Of a DNA stretch of 25,362 nt, positions 9,044 through 19,421 are shown piece by piece. This DNA comes from Acrasis kona (lineage: Eukaryota; Heterolobosea; Eutetramitea; Acrasida; Acrasidae): positions 1-25,362 of the forward strand of contig JAOPGA020001267.1 in assembly GCA_026419775.2 (NCBI GenBank). The letters are read 5' to 3'. The position numbers and the translations under genes were made by a program. The number at the start of each line of letters is the position of its first letter. Position 1 is the stretch's first letter. The notes under the pieces are model-generated. The model saw nothing but the letters and a program-made list of their open reading frames with translations. It was not told the DNA's origin and ran no database searches.

Positions 9044-9508
9044 TTAAACAACAGTGAAAAGGATATCTGCGCATCCAATAATTTCTTTACCTCTGCGCAA
9101 GTCTTCAAAAGCTATGAATCTGTTCATGTAATCTAATCTTGGTAGGAATTCTGTGATAGTACTGTTGGGTAGCTTGATGGTATGAAGGCCTGGGATTAGA
9201 GGGCATTTGTTTAACTTGCAGACATCAATATCGCCAGAAACAGCTGGATTGATAGACTTGACTGGATATACCCAATATTGATTTCTGATGATCAATTTAT
9301 CTACACTGTGTGCTAAATTAGCTACAATGGTTACTGAAACTTCCTCATGGTAGTGAGTTTCGCTAGCAGGGGATCTCAGTATTTTTGTTACGTTGAATAC
9401 TAATGGCGCCTTTGGGCACCGACTGAATTCAACTGGTACTTGTTGAGCATTAACGACGTAGGCAATCGCTAATACAAACGAGACGAAAACTAGTAGACTG
9501 CTTCTCAT
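9044..9508 (-). CDS. ML-domain (MD-2/NPC2-like) secreted lipid-binding protein
   Basis: A single exon of 154 residues. The signal peptide (MRSSLLVFVSFVLAIAYVVNA) is followed by one beta-rich domain of about 130 residues. Diagnostic features are an early Cys (SRCPKAP), SVTIVANLAHSVDK, the VCKLNKCPLIPG motif (C..xxCPl.pG in ML proteins), and a final IIGCADILFTV strand. Four cysteines are visible in the mature protein. ML proteins bind sterols, phospholipids or lipid A in the lysosome, phagosome or outside the cell. A sterol carrier like NPC2 is one option, but the sequence does not settle the ligand. The minus-strand signal AATAAA at 9041-9036 begins three bases after the stop codon. The gene lies in tandem behind the START gene. 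Confidence 0.75.
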   Translation of the reverse strand: MRSSLLVFVSFVLAIAYVVNAQQVPVEFSRCPKAPLVFNVTKILRSPASETHYHEEVSVTIVANLAHSVDKLIIRNQYWVYPVKSINPAVSGDIDVCKLNKCPLIPGLHTIKLPNSTITEFLPRLDYMNRFIAFEDLRRGKEIIGCADILFTVV

Positions 9509-9690
9509 TTTCTAACGGACAATAAAACAAATAATCCTTCAACAAAATGACCGCTCATACAAAAATAAATGGTCATAATGTCTATATGGGATTTGAGATC
9601 AAAAACTAACTTTCATCGGTTTTACAATGAAATTAAGATCGAATGACTACATAGCGTCTTTTGGAATTCAAAGGCTTTATTGTCAGGTCG

Positions 9691-10401
9691 CTACATAAAG
9701 GTCAAGCACCAAGCGAGAATAACCACAATTAATCCAACTGAGGTGGTAACGGAGCTTGAACTGCTTCTGCTGTTGGGCGTTTGTTGAGGCTGATAGGTAT
9801 TATCTCCGCTACCCGTCTCTGTGTTCGATAATGTTCCTGAAGCACTATTAAATACCACATTTGGCATGGCACCACTGACATCAAAGTCCAAGGTAGTAGC
9901 AGGAGTGTTATCCGCTCTGTAAATAAGAGGAGGTGCAAGCGTACCATTTCTGTAGACCTCGTTGAGGTATAGATTTGTAGTTCCGTATTCATCTACTTCT
10001 TTGGACCATTGATATATCTTGTAATTGGCATACTCTACCGTTTCGTCTCTTCTTGAGCATGTTATCTGGAACTTTCTTATTCCTCCACGGATTGGTGATA
10101 GACGGATAGTGTTGTCATTAATCTTGTCTACTCTTCCTCTTTGATACAAGAATAAAGTGGTAGTACAAGAGTAACTGGTTACTTGTAGCAGATTGTACTG
10201 TGTGAAACGGCCGTTGTTGAAGGTATAACCAAATCCAGTTCCTGAAGTAGGGGCATAGGATCCAGTGGAGGGGTCGTAGTACTGACTGGCGCTGGCACCA
10301 CCACTTTGCCATTTTCCTTGGAGTCCTGGGTCCACTTGTGCTCGCACAGCAACCGCTGTTATAATCACAGCAATAGTAGCAGAAACAAACGTCTTGTTCA
10401 T
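9691..10401 (-). CDS. ROT1-like secretory-pathway protein with C-terminal anchor
   Basis: A single exon of 236 residues. There is a signal peptide (MNKTFVSATIAVIITAVAVRA), then LQGKWQSGG with YYDP, GFGYTFNNGRFTQ, a Cys-bearing strand, LFLYQRGRVDK, IRLSPIRGG, a second Cys, the stretch YANYKIYQWSKEVDEYG, and LYLNEVYRNGTLAPPLIYR. This order (GxW, YDP, YxFxxxGxF, C, xLxYQxGxY, LxPI, C, WxxE, L.Y) matches the fungal ER chaperone family Rot1. A Ser-rich stretch and a hydrophobic tail (VGLIVVILAWCLTFM) suggest GPI attachment or a tail anchor. Rot1 assists folding of cell-wall and glycosylated proteins in yeast. Here the GPI-like end could mean a surface role instead. A TATA-like box lies upstream and AATAAA at 9681-9676. 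Confidence 0.6.
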   Translation of the reverse strand: MNKTFVSATIAVIITAVAVRAQVDPGLQGKWQSGGASASQYYDPSTGSYAPTSGTGFGYTFNNGRFTQYNLLQVTSYSCTTTLFLYQRGRVDKINDNTIRLSPIRGGIRKFQITCSRRDETVEYANYKIYQWSKEVDEYGTTNLYLNEVYRNGTLAPPLIYRADNTPATTLDFDVSGAMPNVVFNSASGTLSNTETGSGDNTYQPQQTPNSRSSSSSVTTSVGLIVVILAWCLTFM

Positions 10402-10445
10402 TTTTCTTAAAGATGTAATTGGATGATCTCTCTTTTGAATATTTA

Positions 10446-10452
10446 TTTTATA
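10446..10452 (-). promoter_or_regulatory. TATA-like box of ROT1-like gene
   Basis: On the minus strand TATAAAA lies about 45 bases before the ATG at 10401, within an AT-rich stretch. Confidence 0.35.
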
Positions 10453-10814
10453 TCAATCTTTTATTGGACTAGTCTTTTATATCATCACTCAGCTCATATA
10501 CGTATAAAGGTTTAATTTTAGATAAGATGTATGGTACCTGGGTTCGTATTTGGATATTAGAATGTATTAATTAGGACAATTGATCGAGGAGATTGCTGAT
10601 TGTGCATGAATTCGTACTTTCGATGCCAATTGTTGGTCATAGACACAATATTAGCACTAACTAGAAGGTGTGTAAATTCTGCTATTAAAATAGAACATTA
10701 CTGGTAAGTAACATAGTAGCTATGAGCGAATAAGAAAAATTACAACAAAGATAACATTGATCATAATTATACGTCTGCTCCAACACTTTGGTGCGTAACA
10801 TAATAATACAACAC
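10453..10814. other. Intergenic gap, nothing recognised
   Basis: About 360 AT-rich bases between the end of NDOR1 and the promoter of the ROT1-like gene. No open frame of note, RNA gene fold or repeat was recognised on either strand. The stretch presumably holds promoter elements of the ROT1-like gene. Confidence 0.5.
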
Positions 10815-10819
10815 TTTAT

Positions 10820-12659
10820 TTAACCCCAACTCTCTACTTGATATTTTTTATTTTTTTCTAATTGTGCGATGAACTCTTCTGCCTCTTGAGCACTCAACCC
10901 ATTTTGAACACCAACATCAACAAACGCCTCCCTCACATCCTTAGGCATCTTGTTATTTCCAGCAACAAATACATGACCACCGCTCTTGAGAATATCCCAT
11001 ACATCATCTTTCAGTTCTCTAATTCTGTGCTGCACGTACACCTTCTCGTTTTGGTCTCTGGAAAAGGCCACACTTAGTGTGAAAGGACTTTTTATTGAGT
11101 ACATTTCGTTTTCATACAAAAAATCTTTTTTCACATTTCTGTTACCAAAGAACAAAATAGTTGGTTTTTTTATTTCATGATGTTGAAGCAGAGACCTAAA
11201 AGGAGCGACTCCCGTGCCAGGACCGACCATGATGACTGGAGTATTGGCGTCCGGAAACTGCATGGTTCCTTTCTTGACCCATATTTTGACCGTATCATTA
11301 GGCTTCAGATTTTCAATGTACCTTGTGCATGTACCAGTTCGTAATTGTTTGTAAGGCGATAGGAACTTTACAATGGCTATGCATAATTCTATTCGATCGG
11401 GTTTACATGATGCGATTGAAAAGTAACGTGGTTGCATTCTGCTTATGAGGTCCAAAAAGTAGCTTGTTTTGGTTTCCAATTCGATCTTCTTAAAGTCTAA
11501 AAAGGTTAAAAAGATAATTGTTGTGTTTCACATACCTTGAAATATTTCCACGTACATTCTCTTTTCTCTTTGATTGTACCTGTATAAATCATCTATTCCG
11601 TCCGAACATCCAAACCACTCTAAGCGATCTTTTTCTTCTTCATCATGTGCAAGTTGAGAAAGTAGTTGGAAGAAGTACCTTCGTGGGGTCCCACAAATGT
11701 CCAAGTACTGTTCGAATAAAGTATGCCAAGTGAAAACCTGATCAGGAAAATCAGGTGCGTCGGGATCAGTTTTCTGAATACGGAAAGTTTGGTTGGGATC
11801 CAAATTAAACCGTTTGCACAAGCTAAAAAGATTAGAACTTAATTAAAGTTGAGTATTACGCTTCAATGTGGATTGTGAGATTTTTGGGCATGATGGCACA
11901 TACATCACCAGGACCGTACTTTAGGTTCGTTTCAATAACGAGGTGACGGACAGATTGAAAGTGATCTGAGCTTGTGATTCTATCATTTTCTAGTACTTTG
12001 GCACAAGTAACTCCTTCCTCTACAATCTCTTGATTGGCAGGTTCGGTCACTAATAAAATCTATTCTTGGTGACTGTTTTGTAATATTGTTAACATACCTT
12101 ATAACGAGGATCTGGAATTGTATTTTCGGAGATTATTGGTAGATCGGTGGGAAAATCAAGCATTAGCTTTGTAAATAAATCATTTACCCACTTCACAGCA
12201 GTTCCATCAATTCCTTTCGGATGTTGTTCGTCGGCATATTCACTTTTGACAATTTCCTTTGCCCCGAGTTGGATTAATCTGTTCCTGAGTTTTTTGGCGA
12301 CAAAATTAAACTTTGAGTATGTGCTATCGCCCAATCCGAAAACTGTCATATTCATTTGTGAGAACAAGTCTTGTGGTAGGGATCTCTTCAAGATCAATCT
12401 CATAAATTTCTAAACATGTTCAACTTTCAATGAGAAGGGTGAATCTTACAGTCATATTATCCGGCGCATCTCCTTGTCCAGTTGTACTGCATATAAATAT
12501 AACGTTGCACTGTTCTGTTAGATGATTTGGGTCACAATTATCAATGGGTGCTGTGCTAACTCGAAAATGTCTTCTCTTGGCCTCTCTCGACACTCTCTCT
12601 GCCAAATCTTGGGCCGTGCCGGTCTGCGAGCCATACAAAACATACAACCTCCTTTCCAT
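10820..12659 (-). CDS. NDOR1: NADPH-dependent diflavin oxidoreductase (Tah18/NDOR1)
   Basis: Five exons read downward: 12659-12450, 12409-12098, 12059-11860, 11822-11536 and 11496-10820, giving 561 residues (human NDOR1 is about 600). An N-terminal flavodoxin domain shows the FMN loop YGSQTGTAQDLAERV, STTGQGDAPDNM and GLGDSTYSKFN. The CPR-type FAD domain has QPRYFSIAS (about residue 358) and RTGTCTRYI. The NADPH domain has VGPGTGVAPFR (about 427). The C-terminus ends in ESWG, the aromatic tail that stacks on the flavin. With CIAPIN1/Dre2 the enzyme feeds electrons into cytosolic iron-sulphur cluster assembly. ATG 12659 is chosen because the flavodoxin begins immediately after it (MERRLYVLYGSQTG). 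No membrane anchor is present, unlike P450 reductase. The stop overlaps AATAAA at 10820-10815. Confidence 0.93.
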
Positions 12660-12724
12660 ATCCCGTTGTTCCAAATGGGTTCTGTTTTGTAATATGTTCA
12701 ATTCAATTTTCACACAATCAAGTT
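12660..12724. promoter_or_regulatory. Divergent promoter between NDOR1 and bystin
   Basis: Only 65 bases separate the two start codons, so both leaders and both core promoters must fit or overlap here. No clear TATA box is visible. Confidence 0.6.
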
Positions 12725-14191
12725 ATGCCCAAGGTAATGAAGGCCAAGAAGGCAGCCAAACAAAAACAACCTAGACATGACCCACTCGCTCACGACATTT
12801 TGAGCGATACGATTGTAGTTGATAAGAAGGATAGAAATGCAAAGAAAAAGCTTCCAAAAAATGAATCTTCAGACGAAGAAGATAACGTCGAGACAATGGA
12901 TGTCAAAACGAGTCGCAAGATTCTTCAAGCAGCAAAGAAACAAAGCGACGAGTTCCAAAATGAGCAAGATGCCCATCAAAGATTAGACATTGCAGATGAT
13001 AAATTCGACGACGAAATCTCAGACGAGGAAGATGAAGAAGACGAAGTAGTACGTACTTTCAAACATTGATTTCCTTCTAACACGCACATTTCAGGTCGAG
13101 CTCGCCGAAGATGACGAAGAGGCACTCGGAAAGTTCATGGGAGATGGATCACAAAAAAAAACACTCGACCTGTCCGCCATCATTTTACAAAAAATCCGCG
13201 AAAAGGAACAATTACAAAATTCAAACTACAAGAGCGAAACCGTACAAGATGTACAAGATAAGGTCCATCCTAAAGTAGCAACCGCTTACAAAAAGTACTT
13301 TACGTTCATTTTCAAACATTAACGCGTTATAGAATCGGTTCAATCTTGGCAAGCTACACCTCCGGTAAAGTACCAAAAGCATTCAAAGTGATTCCATCGC
13401 TGGCCAACTGGGAAGAAATCATCGTGTTGACACATCCAGAAAAATGGAGCAATCAAGCATTCTTCCAAGCAACAAAAATCTTTGTAACCAACACCAACGT
13501 AGTCATGTGCCAAAGATTCCTCAACATGATTTTATTGCCAAAAATACGTTTATCTCTACTACCATCGAGCATTCATCAATCCAAACAAATGAAAAAGATG
13601 AAATTGAATCATCATTTATACGAAAGTCTAATCAAGGCATGTAGTCAACCACCTGCTTTTTTCAAAGGAATCGTCATTCCGCTGTGTGAACAAGATTGTA
13701 CCCTTCAAGAAGCAGTCATGGTATGCAGTGCCGTCAAAAAGAGTCATTTACCATCCATGCACTCTAGTGCAGCTTTACATTTACTTTGTCAAATGCCATT
13801 CACTTCCATCACTCAATTGTTCATCAAGACCATTTTGGAAAAGAGATATGCGTTGCCCCTAAAAGTAATTGATTCTTTGGTGGAAAGCTTTTATAGGTTC
13901 CATGACAAGGACAAGCATAGCGTGGTATTACCTGTCGTGTGGCATCAATCTTTATTACATTTGGTTCAAATTTACAAGAGGGAGTTTACAAAGGAACAAA
14001 AAAAGAAGGTTTATGAAATTTGTAAAAAACATAGTCATCACATCATCACTCCTATTATTAGAAAGGAATTAAATACAAATATTTCAATTTATGATAAAAA
14101 GGAAAATGATTCATCATTAAATAACAATCAAGAAATGAAAGTGGATAATGAACAAGAAGGAGATGATGATGATGATGAAATGGTAGAATAA
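12725..14191 (+). CDS. BYSL: Bystin (Enp1), 40S ribosome assembly factor
   Basis: Three exons, 12725-13048, 13095-13294 and 13333-14191, give 460 residues. The N-terminal third is basic then acidic and low in complexity (MPKVMKAKKAAKQKQPRHDP, later DEEDEEDE). The conserved bystin domain begins around KIGSILASYTSGKVPKAFKVI and continues with SLANWEEIIVLTHPEKW, ATKIFVTN, RFLNMILLPKIR and the helical repeats to the end. The protein acts in the nucleolus and cytoplasm on pre-40S particles, needed for 18S rRNA maturation. An acidic tail (GDDDDDEMVE) extends past the usual family end. The first donor could also be three bases earlier (GTAGTA) without changing frame. AATAAA lies at 14193-14198, two bases past the stop. 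The convergent Sfi1-like gene ends 19 bases further on. Confidence 0.93.
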
Positions 14192-14210
14192 TAATAAAAA
14201 AAATAATTAT

Positions 14211-17200
14211 TTAATTTTTTTGATAACGCAGTGGTGTGGATGCTCTCAATAACTCTCCATAATAATCATGTTTATTTCTTTTATTACCACCGCTCTTCTT
14301 GTTATAATCATCATCATGATGGTAATGATGATAATGATGATGATGTACATTAGGATCAACATGACTCGCTATTCTCGTTCTTCTCCTCCACATTTCAAAA
14401 AATCTCAATTTCAATAAAAATCTTCTCATTTGTAATGCCTTGGTCATTAAATTCATTTTTAGTTTTGATTTGATGGTTTGTTCTCTCCAACCATCCAAAC
14501 ACATTACCAATAATTTATACTTGTGTAATATTAAAGATTGATGAAAATAATTTGGTAATTTTTGATTCAAATTCATCATGTTATAGATGCGTTCGGTCGA
14601 TACAGTTAACGATAAACTCCTCAATTTTGAATCATAAAACAAATCTGCTTTTTGTAATTTTTGTAATTTTTGTGATTTGTAAAAAATGTAATTCTTCCAA
14701 GAAATGATTACTTTGGAAAAGAGTGTTTTCAAGTAGTGTTGATTGGCCATGTGATACACGCATGCTTGTCGTGCTCTTTTTAACCATTTCAAAATGTAAA
14801 ATTTCTTGATTTGGAAATGATGTACATTGGTCGCAAATGTTAATTCGTTTCTTTCCAAATCACGTTGTCTCATTTGCAAGATCCATTTTCTAAAAAAGAT
14901 GCTTTTGTAAAATCTAAATTCATTTTTAAAATCAAAATTTCAATGAGAATGAGAACTTACTGTCTAGGTACTTGCTTCGTAAATTTCAAACTAATTTTAT
15001 GCCACGCACCAAAACTTCTCCTCAACAATTGCACATTTTCAATTTTCCTAATTTGATGCAATTTGGTCCATTTCTTAAAACATTTCAATTTCAAAAAATG
15101 TTGAATTTTCAAATCTCGCAATTGATTTACATCCTCCACTCTTTGTTTCCATCTCTTTATCATTTGATGAACCACATTGTGTTTGTTTTTGTTTTGGATC
15201 CATTTACAATACATCAAATGTTTCCAAATTTTAAAAAAATGATTTTTGATAAATGAGTTATAAACCATTGCAGCTTTGTAATTCAACATGAAATCTTTAC
15301 GTAATTTAGATCCATATTCTGCTCTTCTTTTCCTATATAAAATATAATTATTGAAAAGGTATTTATGTATTACTTACCATGCTTTGAATAAAATGTATAA
15401 AATATTTTTTGGATTTGAAAAAAAGTGACGTAGATTGGAATACCTTTGAATTGCATTTTGGAACAATCTTTTTAATAATTTTCTATTTTTTGTTAATTGT
15501 GACCATTTGTTGAATAGTTCTCTTTTTTGAATAATGTGATTTTGATGATGGTGATTTTGAAATTGATGAATCATTTTGGTGATTTTTCGTTGATTAGATA
15601 TGAAATGTAACCAACTTTGAAATGATTTCAACATTATTAATTTATTTTTATTTTTCAAAAATAAATCAACTTGTTCTCTTTTTGATTGGTTGTTGATGAA
15701 TTGGAATTTGATTAATTTGAAATATTTTGATTTTAATTTGAATTGATTTGATTGTTCATCATTTTTTAAATTTTGTAATCTAATTTTGATTTCCAATTGG
15801 TAAAGTAATTGTATTTGATTAGATGTTGATTTGAATGTTTGATTTGATTGATGATTTGATTTTGAGTTGACTTGTATTGTAAAAGTGCCATAAAACATTT
15901 CTTTTTGAGCAAATCTTGTCTTGGTCTGTTGATTCCTTTTAACCAATGACTAATTACCCAATTCTTGAATGCTTTTTTTTTTAATTTTAAATCATGTGCA
16001 TTCATTGCTGCTTGTTCAGTATTGATTTTGAATGGTGTTGATGGTTGGTCATAGCGGTAAGAGTTGGTAAATGTGTTTATGTGTGATTGATTTAAATCTT
16101 GAATTAATGTTACATTGTTGCTGCTACTGGTTGGTTTTAATGTGCTTTTGATAAGCGATGTTGTTGACATGAAGTGATGGTAGTTGTTCGAGTTCGATGA
16201 GGATGGAGTGAGAAGAGTCGAATTTGAATCTTCTTGTTTGAACGTAAATATAGAGTTACTGGTTGTGATGTCTTGTATTCTTGATTTTAAAAAGTGAAAT
16301 GAATCGACGAGGTAGGGATCAATTATGATTTTTGAACGATTTGGAATGGTATGTAACGAAAAAGAAGTTGACTCCTGATGAATGTTTTTTCCTATTTGTT
16401 GTAGTAGTTGGTTTCGTATGTAATCTTCACCGGCAATATATTGCTTCCAACTAGAAAATGCTTTTTTGAGCGTATTGTAGTAATTCCACTAGGAATGGTT
16501 AATAATTAATGTCATTTTGAAATACTTACTTGTTCGCTCATTTGGTTTGATAGTTGGTTGACTTGTGAAGTTAAACTTCCGACCACGATGGTTGTGAATG
16601 CTTTTCTCTTGATGTTTGTTTCGTAATGTTGTTGTGCCAGATTGTTCGCATCTGCTTCACGATATTGCTGATCTAGTTTGTTGATCCATTTTTTAAAGTG
16701 TAATGTTTTCTGAATTGATTAGTGCGAAATGAATGTACGGTCCTTACCCTATTTAAAGCTAAAGTATTTGATAATTGATGTCCTAGTTCGTTCACGAAAA
16801 GTAATTTCTCTCCTTCGGTTTGTAATGTTCTTAAACACATCCTAGCCATTCTCTCTATTATGAGGTTAGTTTTGTTTGGAATGTAAAATACCATAAATTT
16901 CATCCTGCATTCTAACTAGTAGTTCTGACCTAATTCTCTTTAAACGTACACTGTTTCTTAGGGAAACAAAAAATAATTTACAATAGCATTTTGTCAATTG
17001 AGAGGAATAAACTTGCACTTGATAGTTATCACTGGCAATCATGCGTTGCTGAACGCCCCTATTTGATGTTGGAGGATTGGCTCTGAAACGTCTAGAAGCC
17101 AATTGGTCTTTGTGCCTCTCTGCATCAATTTTTTGTTTCATTTGAGATATTTTATTGAACAAAAGTCTTATTTCGCTACCAGACTCATCTAATCTTTTTT

Positions 17201-17996
17201 CTTCTGCTATAATGTTGTTAATCTCTCGAAGCCGAAGCAGACGTAGATTAGAAGTCTTGTTTATAAAATCAATCCATTTCTCCTTCTTTGAACTGGACTT
17301 GATAACTCTGACGCTATGGTTGTCCTCTCCTGCCAAGTTCCTCGCAACTTGAAATTTTATTTGATTTCTTTCGCTGAGCGAGCCTAGTGTTGTTTTGGTT
17401 TGATTGCTGTCTAAAAATAACTCCATTGTTGGCGAACGAAGTTTCTCGACATCGAACCTTCTGACTATGTTTGTGTGTTGTTCTTCATTTTGGACTTGGT
17501 CGATGTAATTTACAGTGTGTGACGAATTATTTTTTGATATGATTTGACTATGTTCATGGTCGTCGAGGTCGTATATTTTCAAATCTCTGGATTCAATTGC
17601 CCCGTCATAGATAACTGGTTCGTCGAGGTCATCTAAAAACTTTTGCATGTCCAAAATCTCCTTTGATAATATCGGTAGCTGATATTGTTCCTCTTCCTCG
17701 TCAGAATCTATTACGCTATGTGTAATAATGTTTTTAGTTCTGACAGCACCTATTGATATCTCTTGTGAGTTTTGTTCATTGTCGAAGTGAACTGTTTTTT
17801 CACACCATTTATTTGTGTTTACTGAGCCATACTTGTAAAATTTACTTGCAATATCCTCAGTTGTCAAAGTTTCTATTCGATCAAGCACAACATCATCTTG
17901 TTGAGTTTGGTAATGCTTCAGTCTTTTTTTTACGAAATTGAGCATAGTTGGTTGGTTAAGCAACTTTAGAGCATTTCTATTTTCTTTGCTTGACAT
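14211..17996 (-). CDS. Sfi1-like centrin-binding repeat protein
   Basis: Exons read downward: 17996-16892, 16854-16748, 16709-16530, 16488-15378 (containing one frame change), 15332-14961 and 14889-14211, about 1184 residues. The first 450 residues are acidic, then helical. From exon 4 on, at least 14 units of the Sfi1 type recur, each about 30 residues with a core F..W: AFSSWKQY, AFKNWVIS, YFTNWKSK, SFQSWLHF, LFNKWSQL, LFKAWKRR, FFKIWKHL, CFKKWTKL, SFGAWHKI, FFEMWRRR. Sfi1 units each bind a centrin on a long helix at centrosomes or basal bodies. Between about 15871 and 15767 the frame shifts. Either a 92-base intron (15871-15780) is removed, or one A is missing from the run near 15772; the second keeps the YFTNWKSK unit. 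A His-rich tail ends the protein. An in-frame TGA upstream fixes the start at 17996. Confidence 0.8.
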
Positions 17997-18268
17997 TGCA
18001 GATGAAGCTCAAAGTCAACAGCACCCTGTTGAACGAACAAATCGAGCGCCTATTAACCAGTTTGTTGTAATATTCAGCGAAAATAAAATTGAAGCGCGTA
18101 AGTTTTCATCTTGAATCAATCAGATCAGCATGAATCATTTCCGCTATTCAAGATAAGTTCCACAATCTTTAATCACCCTCCTACATAACCCGATGAAATC
18201 CGGAGTAGAAATTACAAAAACTCCGTCAACCCATGAATACAAGTCCGACACATAAGGATGAGCCCACA
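17997..18268. promoter_or_regulatory. Divergent promoter region, Sfi1-like / Seh1
   Basis: Holds the 5' leaders of the two divergent genes. A plus-strand ATG at 18002 opens only 22 codons. On the minus strand 18330-18144 is open and protein-like with no visible partner exon. Confidence 0.4.
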
Positions 18269-19405
18269 ATGGTACGCAAAGATCTATCTTTATAACGAAA
18301 GTAAAATTTAACAAGTAATCTGTAGAAAGTAGTGGATAATTTTCATGGTAGACACAATTATTACATACATGACGTCCAATATGATTTCTATGGGCAAAGA
18401 CTCGCAACTTGTTCCTCTGATCAAAAAATAAAAGTTTGGGATCTAGAGAACGGTACCTGGAATAGCAAGTATGAGTGGAAAGCTCAAAACGGATCAATTT
18501 GGAAAGTGCAGTGGGCACATCCCGAATTCGGACAGGTGCTTGCTTCATGTAGTTTTGATCATACGTGCTGCATTTGGGAAGAGCCCCCAGAAGAACCACC
18601 AAAGCGCATTAACTCTCAAGAAAAAAGCCAACAAGAGAGAGCATGGGTACTCAAGGCCACATTGGTAGACAGCACACAAAGTGTAGTTGACATTAAATTT
18701 GCACCAAAACATCTCGGGCTTCAATTAGCCACTTGTTCGCTTGATGGTAATGTAAGAATTTATGAAGCCTTAGACGTCATGAACCTTGCGTACTGGACTG
18801 TGGTAAGTTTCACATTTACAAAACACTCGTAACATACAAAGGCACAACATTTTGAATTACAAGGGTGCGTCGCCACTTGTGTCTCTTGGAATCCAAGCCG
18901 TTCCGAAGAACCAACAGTAGTGGTAGGCTGCAACGACGGAAGCGTTAAAATTTGGCGCCAAAACACAAACACCAATGCTAAAAGTTGGCACATGCTACCC
19001 ATTACATTAAACGGTCACAATGGACATCCTATTCATGATGTGAGTTGGGCACCCAACATGGGAAGAAGTTATCATTTGATTGCGTCGGCTTGTAAAGATG
19101 GAACAGCACGTATTTGGAACATTAGCATACCCAACAAGAACCAAACAGAAAATGTCACCTTAACAAATGGAGTCCCCAAGAAGAATATAACACCACAACA
19201 AGTCACTTGTAAAGTCATTGATGATCATCACGCAGAAGTATGGAGAGTGGAATGGAACGTAATCGGAACAGTGTTGGCGACCAGCGGTGACGACGGAACC
19301 GTAAGAGTGTGGAAATACAAAATAGGAACAAAGGATTGGATTTGTGATGCTGTACTAAAGAATGAAGCTTTACACACATCAAAGATGGCAGTGAATAATG
19401 TTTAA
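18269..19405 (+). CDS. SEH1: Nucleoporin Seh1 (Y-complex / GATOR2 WD-repeat protein)
   Basis: Exons 18326-18802 and 18842-19405 are certain. I propose that the first exon is just the ATG at 18269-18271 followed by a 54-base intron (donor GTACGC, acceptor TGTAG), because an in-frame TAG at 18323 blocks a direct upstream start. The product is 347 residues, like yeast Seh1 (349). Conserved strings are [72 protein letters not shown] and [20 protein letters not shown]. It is a six-bladed open WD propeller completed by a partner protein (Nup85 or a Mio-like protein). Its roles are nuclear pore scaffold and TORC1 regulation at the lysosome. AATAAA overlaps the stop (19404-19409). The N-terminal exon is the only doubtful part. 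Confidence 0.9.
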
Positions 19406-19421
19406 TAAAATGTTACAGTTT
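19404..19421 (+). promoter_or_regulatory. Poly(A) signal with downstream TGTTACAGTTT
   Basis: AATAAA (19404-19409), one base, then TGTTACAGTTT: the same layout as 584-602. The block runs to the stop of the convergent coiled-coil gene (19421-19423). Confidence 0.55.

Noticed and set aside
12147-12413. Plus-strand frame opposite NDOR1
   Set aside because: It overlaps the highly conserved flavodoxin domain on the other strand.
14290-14346. Microsatellite-like CAT/ATG run
   Set aside because: It encodes the His-rich tail of the Sfi1-like protein; ordinary low-complexity coding sequence.
18002-18120. Small plus-strand gene starting MKLKVNSTLL
   Set aside because: It only extends by assuming introns of 18 and 26 bases, shorter than any other here.
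18332-18334. GTG start for Seh1
   Set aside because: Nuclear genes use ATG; an upstream ATG reached by splicing is more likely.
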